Source: Heracleum sosnowskyi (taxonomy: Eukaryota > Streptophyta > Magnoliopsida > Apiales > Apiaceae). Taken from it: DNA of 64,000 nucleotides. Below the pieces are notes generated by a model. It did no database searches, was not told the DNA's origin, and worked only from the letters and a program-made list of their open reading frames with translations. The stretch is taken from assembly GCA_030848705.1 (NCBI GenBank), contig CM061238.1, positions 50,321,133 to 50,385,132 on the forward strand, written 5' to 3'. Positions 62,713 through 64,000 of the stretch are shown here, one piece after another. The translations under genes were made by a program, and so were the position numbers. How positions within the stretch are numbered: position 1 is the first letter of the stretch; each line of letters begins with the position of its first letter.

Positions 62713-64000
62713 CATCGAGCGATGAAATACTTAATATAGGTTCTGCTGATAAGATATGTTGTGACTGTGGAGCTCTAATGTGGAGGTTTGAGCAAACCAA
62801 AAAGCAAAAAACGAACAAAATCAAATAAGTTTTCTTTGTGTTGCGGTAATGGAAAAGTACGTTTGCCATTATTAAGAGAAACTCCTCCAGAATTGAAGAC
62901 ATTGCTAGACGGGGCTAATAACAAGAGTACATCATTTCGTAAATCTTTACGGTTGTACAATAATGCATTTGCATTTACCTCCGTGGGAGCTAATGTAGAT
63001 AGAGAAATTAATAATGGTGGTGGACCATATGTTTATCGCATTTCTGGTGAAGTTTATCATCAAATTGGATCACTACATCCAGAAGGTTCGAAAAAAGCAG
63101 TTTTTTCACAAATATATATGTATGATAATCAACAGCAATTGGAGGAACGTTTGAATTTTCCAAATGGCGATAATAGACTTGATGTAGAAATAACAGAATC
63201 TCTGTCTGCAATGTTGAACCGGGATAATGCTTTAGTAGATATTTATCGGAATGTTCGAGATAGATTCAAAGATACAGATATTGTTCCGGCACAATTACGT
63301 TTGATTACAAATCGAGAAACGGATGGTCGAGAGAGTAATATCCCAACCAATGCCTATGAATTTGCAGCTTTAGTTGCAAATGATAATCTGACCGATAGTA
63401 GAGATATTTTAGTACAGACTAGGGGTGGGAACTTGCATAGGGTCTCAGTTTTGCATCCATGTTTTATGTCCTTGCAGTACCCATTGTTATTCCCATATGG
63501 AGAAGATGGTTACATGCTCGATATATTACATGCTGGCATAAGTAGCAGGTCAGAAAATGAAAGAAATTCGTTTAGTATCCGTGAGTATTATTCTTTTAGA
63601 CTTCAATATAGAGATAATGAAGGTCATACTTTACTTGCTGGGGGGGCGGTTATTTTTACAGTTTGTAGTTGATGCATGGACGTGTATTGAACATACAAGA
63701 CTTACATGGGTCTTAAGGAATCAAGCAATATTAAGATCTGATTTGTATAATAACATTGTTGATTCTGTGAATAAAGGGGATACTGATGCTTCCATGGTAG
63801 GAAAACGAATCGTACTCCCATCTTCCTTTACTGGCAGCCCACGTTACATGCAACAGAATTACCAAGACTGTATGGTTGTTTGTAGAAGATTTGGCAGCCC
63901 TGATTTGTTTATTACATTTACATGTAACCCCCAATGGCCTGAAATAAAGGAATATTGTGATAAGATACCACATAGTAGCCCATCTGACAGGCCCGATATA
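62713..64000 (+). pseudogene. Helitron Rep N-terminal region, frameshifted, runs off the window
   Basis: An exon-like start after ATGCAG (62712) gives CCDCGALMWRFEQ, then in another frame FSLCCGNGKVRLPLL. Together these form the Cys-rich N-terminal motif of plant Helitron proteins; a frameshift separates them at about 62785-62830. The frame then runs through AFAFTSVGAN, GGPYVYRISGEVYHQIGSL, NAYEFAALV, HPCFMSLQYPLLFPYGEDG and REYYSFRLQYRDNE. A run of seven G (63640-63646) shifts the frame again. The Helitron-like N domain continues in the next frame (VVDAWTCIEHTRLTWVLRNQ, RIVLPSSFTGSPRYMQQNYQ, PDLFITFTCNPQWPEIKEY) to the window end. The HUH and tyrosine nuclease motifs and the helicase lie beyond 64000. 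Confidence 0.85.

Larger units (their letters stand above)
55972..64000 (+). mobile_element. Large Helitron, 5' part; 3' end outside window
   Basis: Begins TCTATACTATACTATTAAG right after an A (55971), the standard plant Helitron 5' end. It contains, in order, a probable 5'UTR splice donor (CGTCCAG/GTAAAA near 56200), several tandem repeats, fragments that look captured from host genes, a multi-exon N-terminal region (from 59434) and the beginning of Rep (to 64000). The hairpin and CTRR 3' end are not in view, so joining all of this into one element is inference from order and orientation. Two frameshifts in Rep make this copy defective. Confidence 0.65.

Noticed and set aside
1..64000. tRNA, rRNA or miRNA genes
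   Set aside because: None recognised on either strand by eye; a covariance-model scan would be needed to exclude small RNA genes.

Overview
The window is plant nuclear DNA, most likely from a eudicot: AT-rich, intron-rich genes with GT/AG splice sites, a Ty1/copia retroelement, Helitrons, Stowaway, hAT and Mutator-type miniature elements, and two cyclic-nucleotide-gated channel genes of the plant CNGC19/CNGC20 class (group IVa). The species cannot be fixed from the sequence alone.

Layout. 1-9328: the 3' three quarters of a Sirevirus-like copia retrotransposon (broken pol, a long extra reading frame after pol that is also broken, polypurine tract, 3' LTR). It sits inside a decayed Helitron whose Rep/helicase remains resume at 9329 and run to about 10850. 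10850-13600: AT-rich DNA with a Stowaway-like element (11000-11274) and a Mutator-type miniature element (12477-12990). About 13610-33028 and 37778-55774: two copies of one 18-19 kb segment, same orientation. Each carries one complete 12-exon CNGC gene on the minus strand (14556-31749, here gene A; 38678-54495, gene B). Splicing by hand gives 768 codons for each, with every exon the same length in both. Between the copies (33029-37777) lie two Mutator-type elements, a Helitron with a minisatellite and an LTR-like stretch of 33-bp ACGT repeats. 55972 to the end: the 5' part of a large Helitron on the plus strand, with internal tandem repeats, apparent captured fragments of a CONSTANS-like (CCT) gene and of a methylmalonate-semialdehyde dehydrogenase gene, a multi-exon N-terminal region with repeated basic exons, and the start of the Rep protein, frameshifted twice.

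How it fits together. The two channel genes are the only host genes that look intact. Similarity between the copies ends about 60-70 bp upstream of the likely TATA box, so the paralogues share a core promoter and a 5'UTR intron but have unrelated DNA further upstream: stacked Mutator-type elements for A, a Helitron for B. Copy-specific insertions (a 2-kb Helitron and a 177-bp partial exon duplication in A; a Stowaway and a 360-bp foldback in B) have clean empty sites in the other copy, so they can be ordered after the duplication. Amino-acid differences between A and B cluster in the extracellular loop before the pore.

Limits: all similarity statements come from reading by eye and remembered family motifs. 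No alignment or database search was run.
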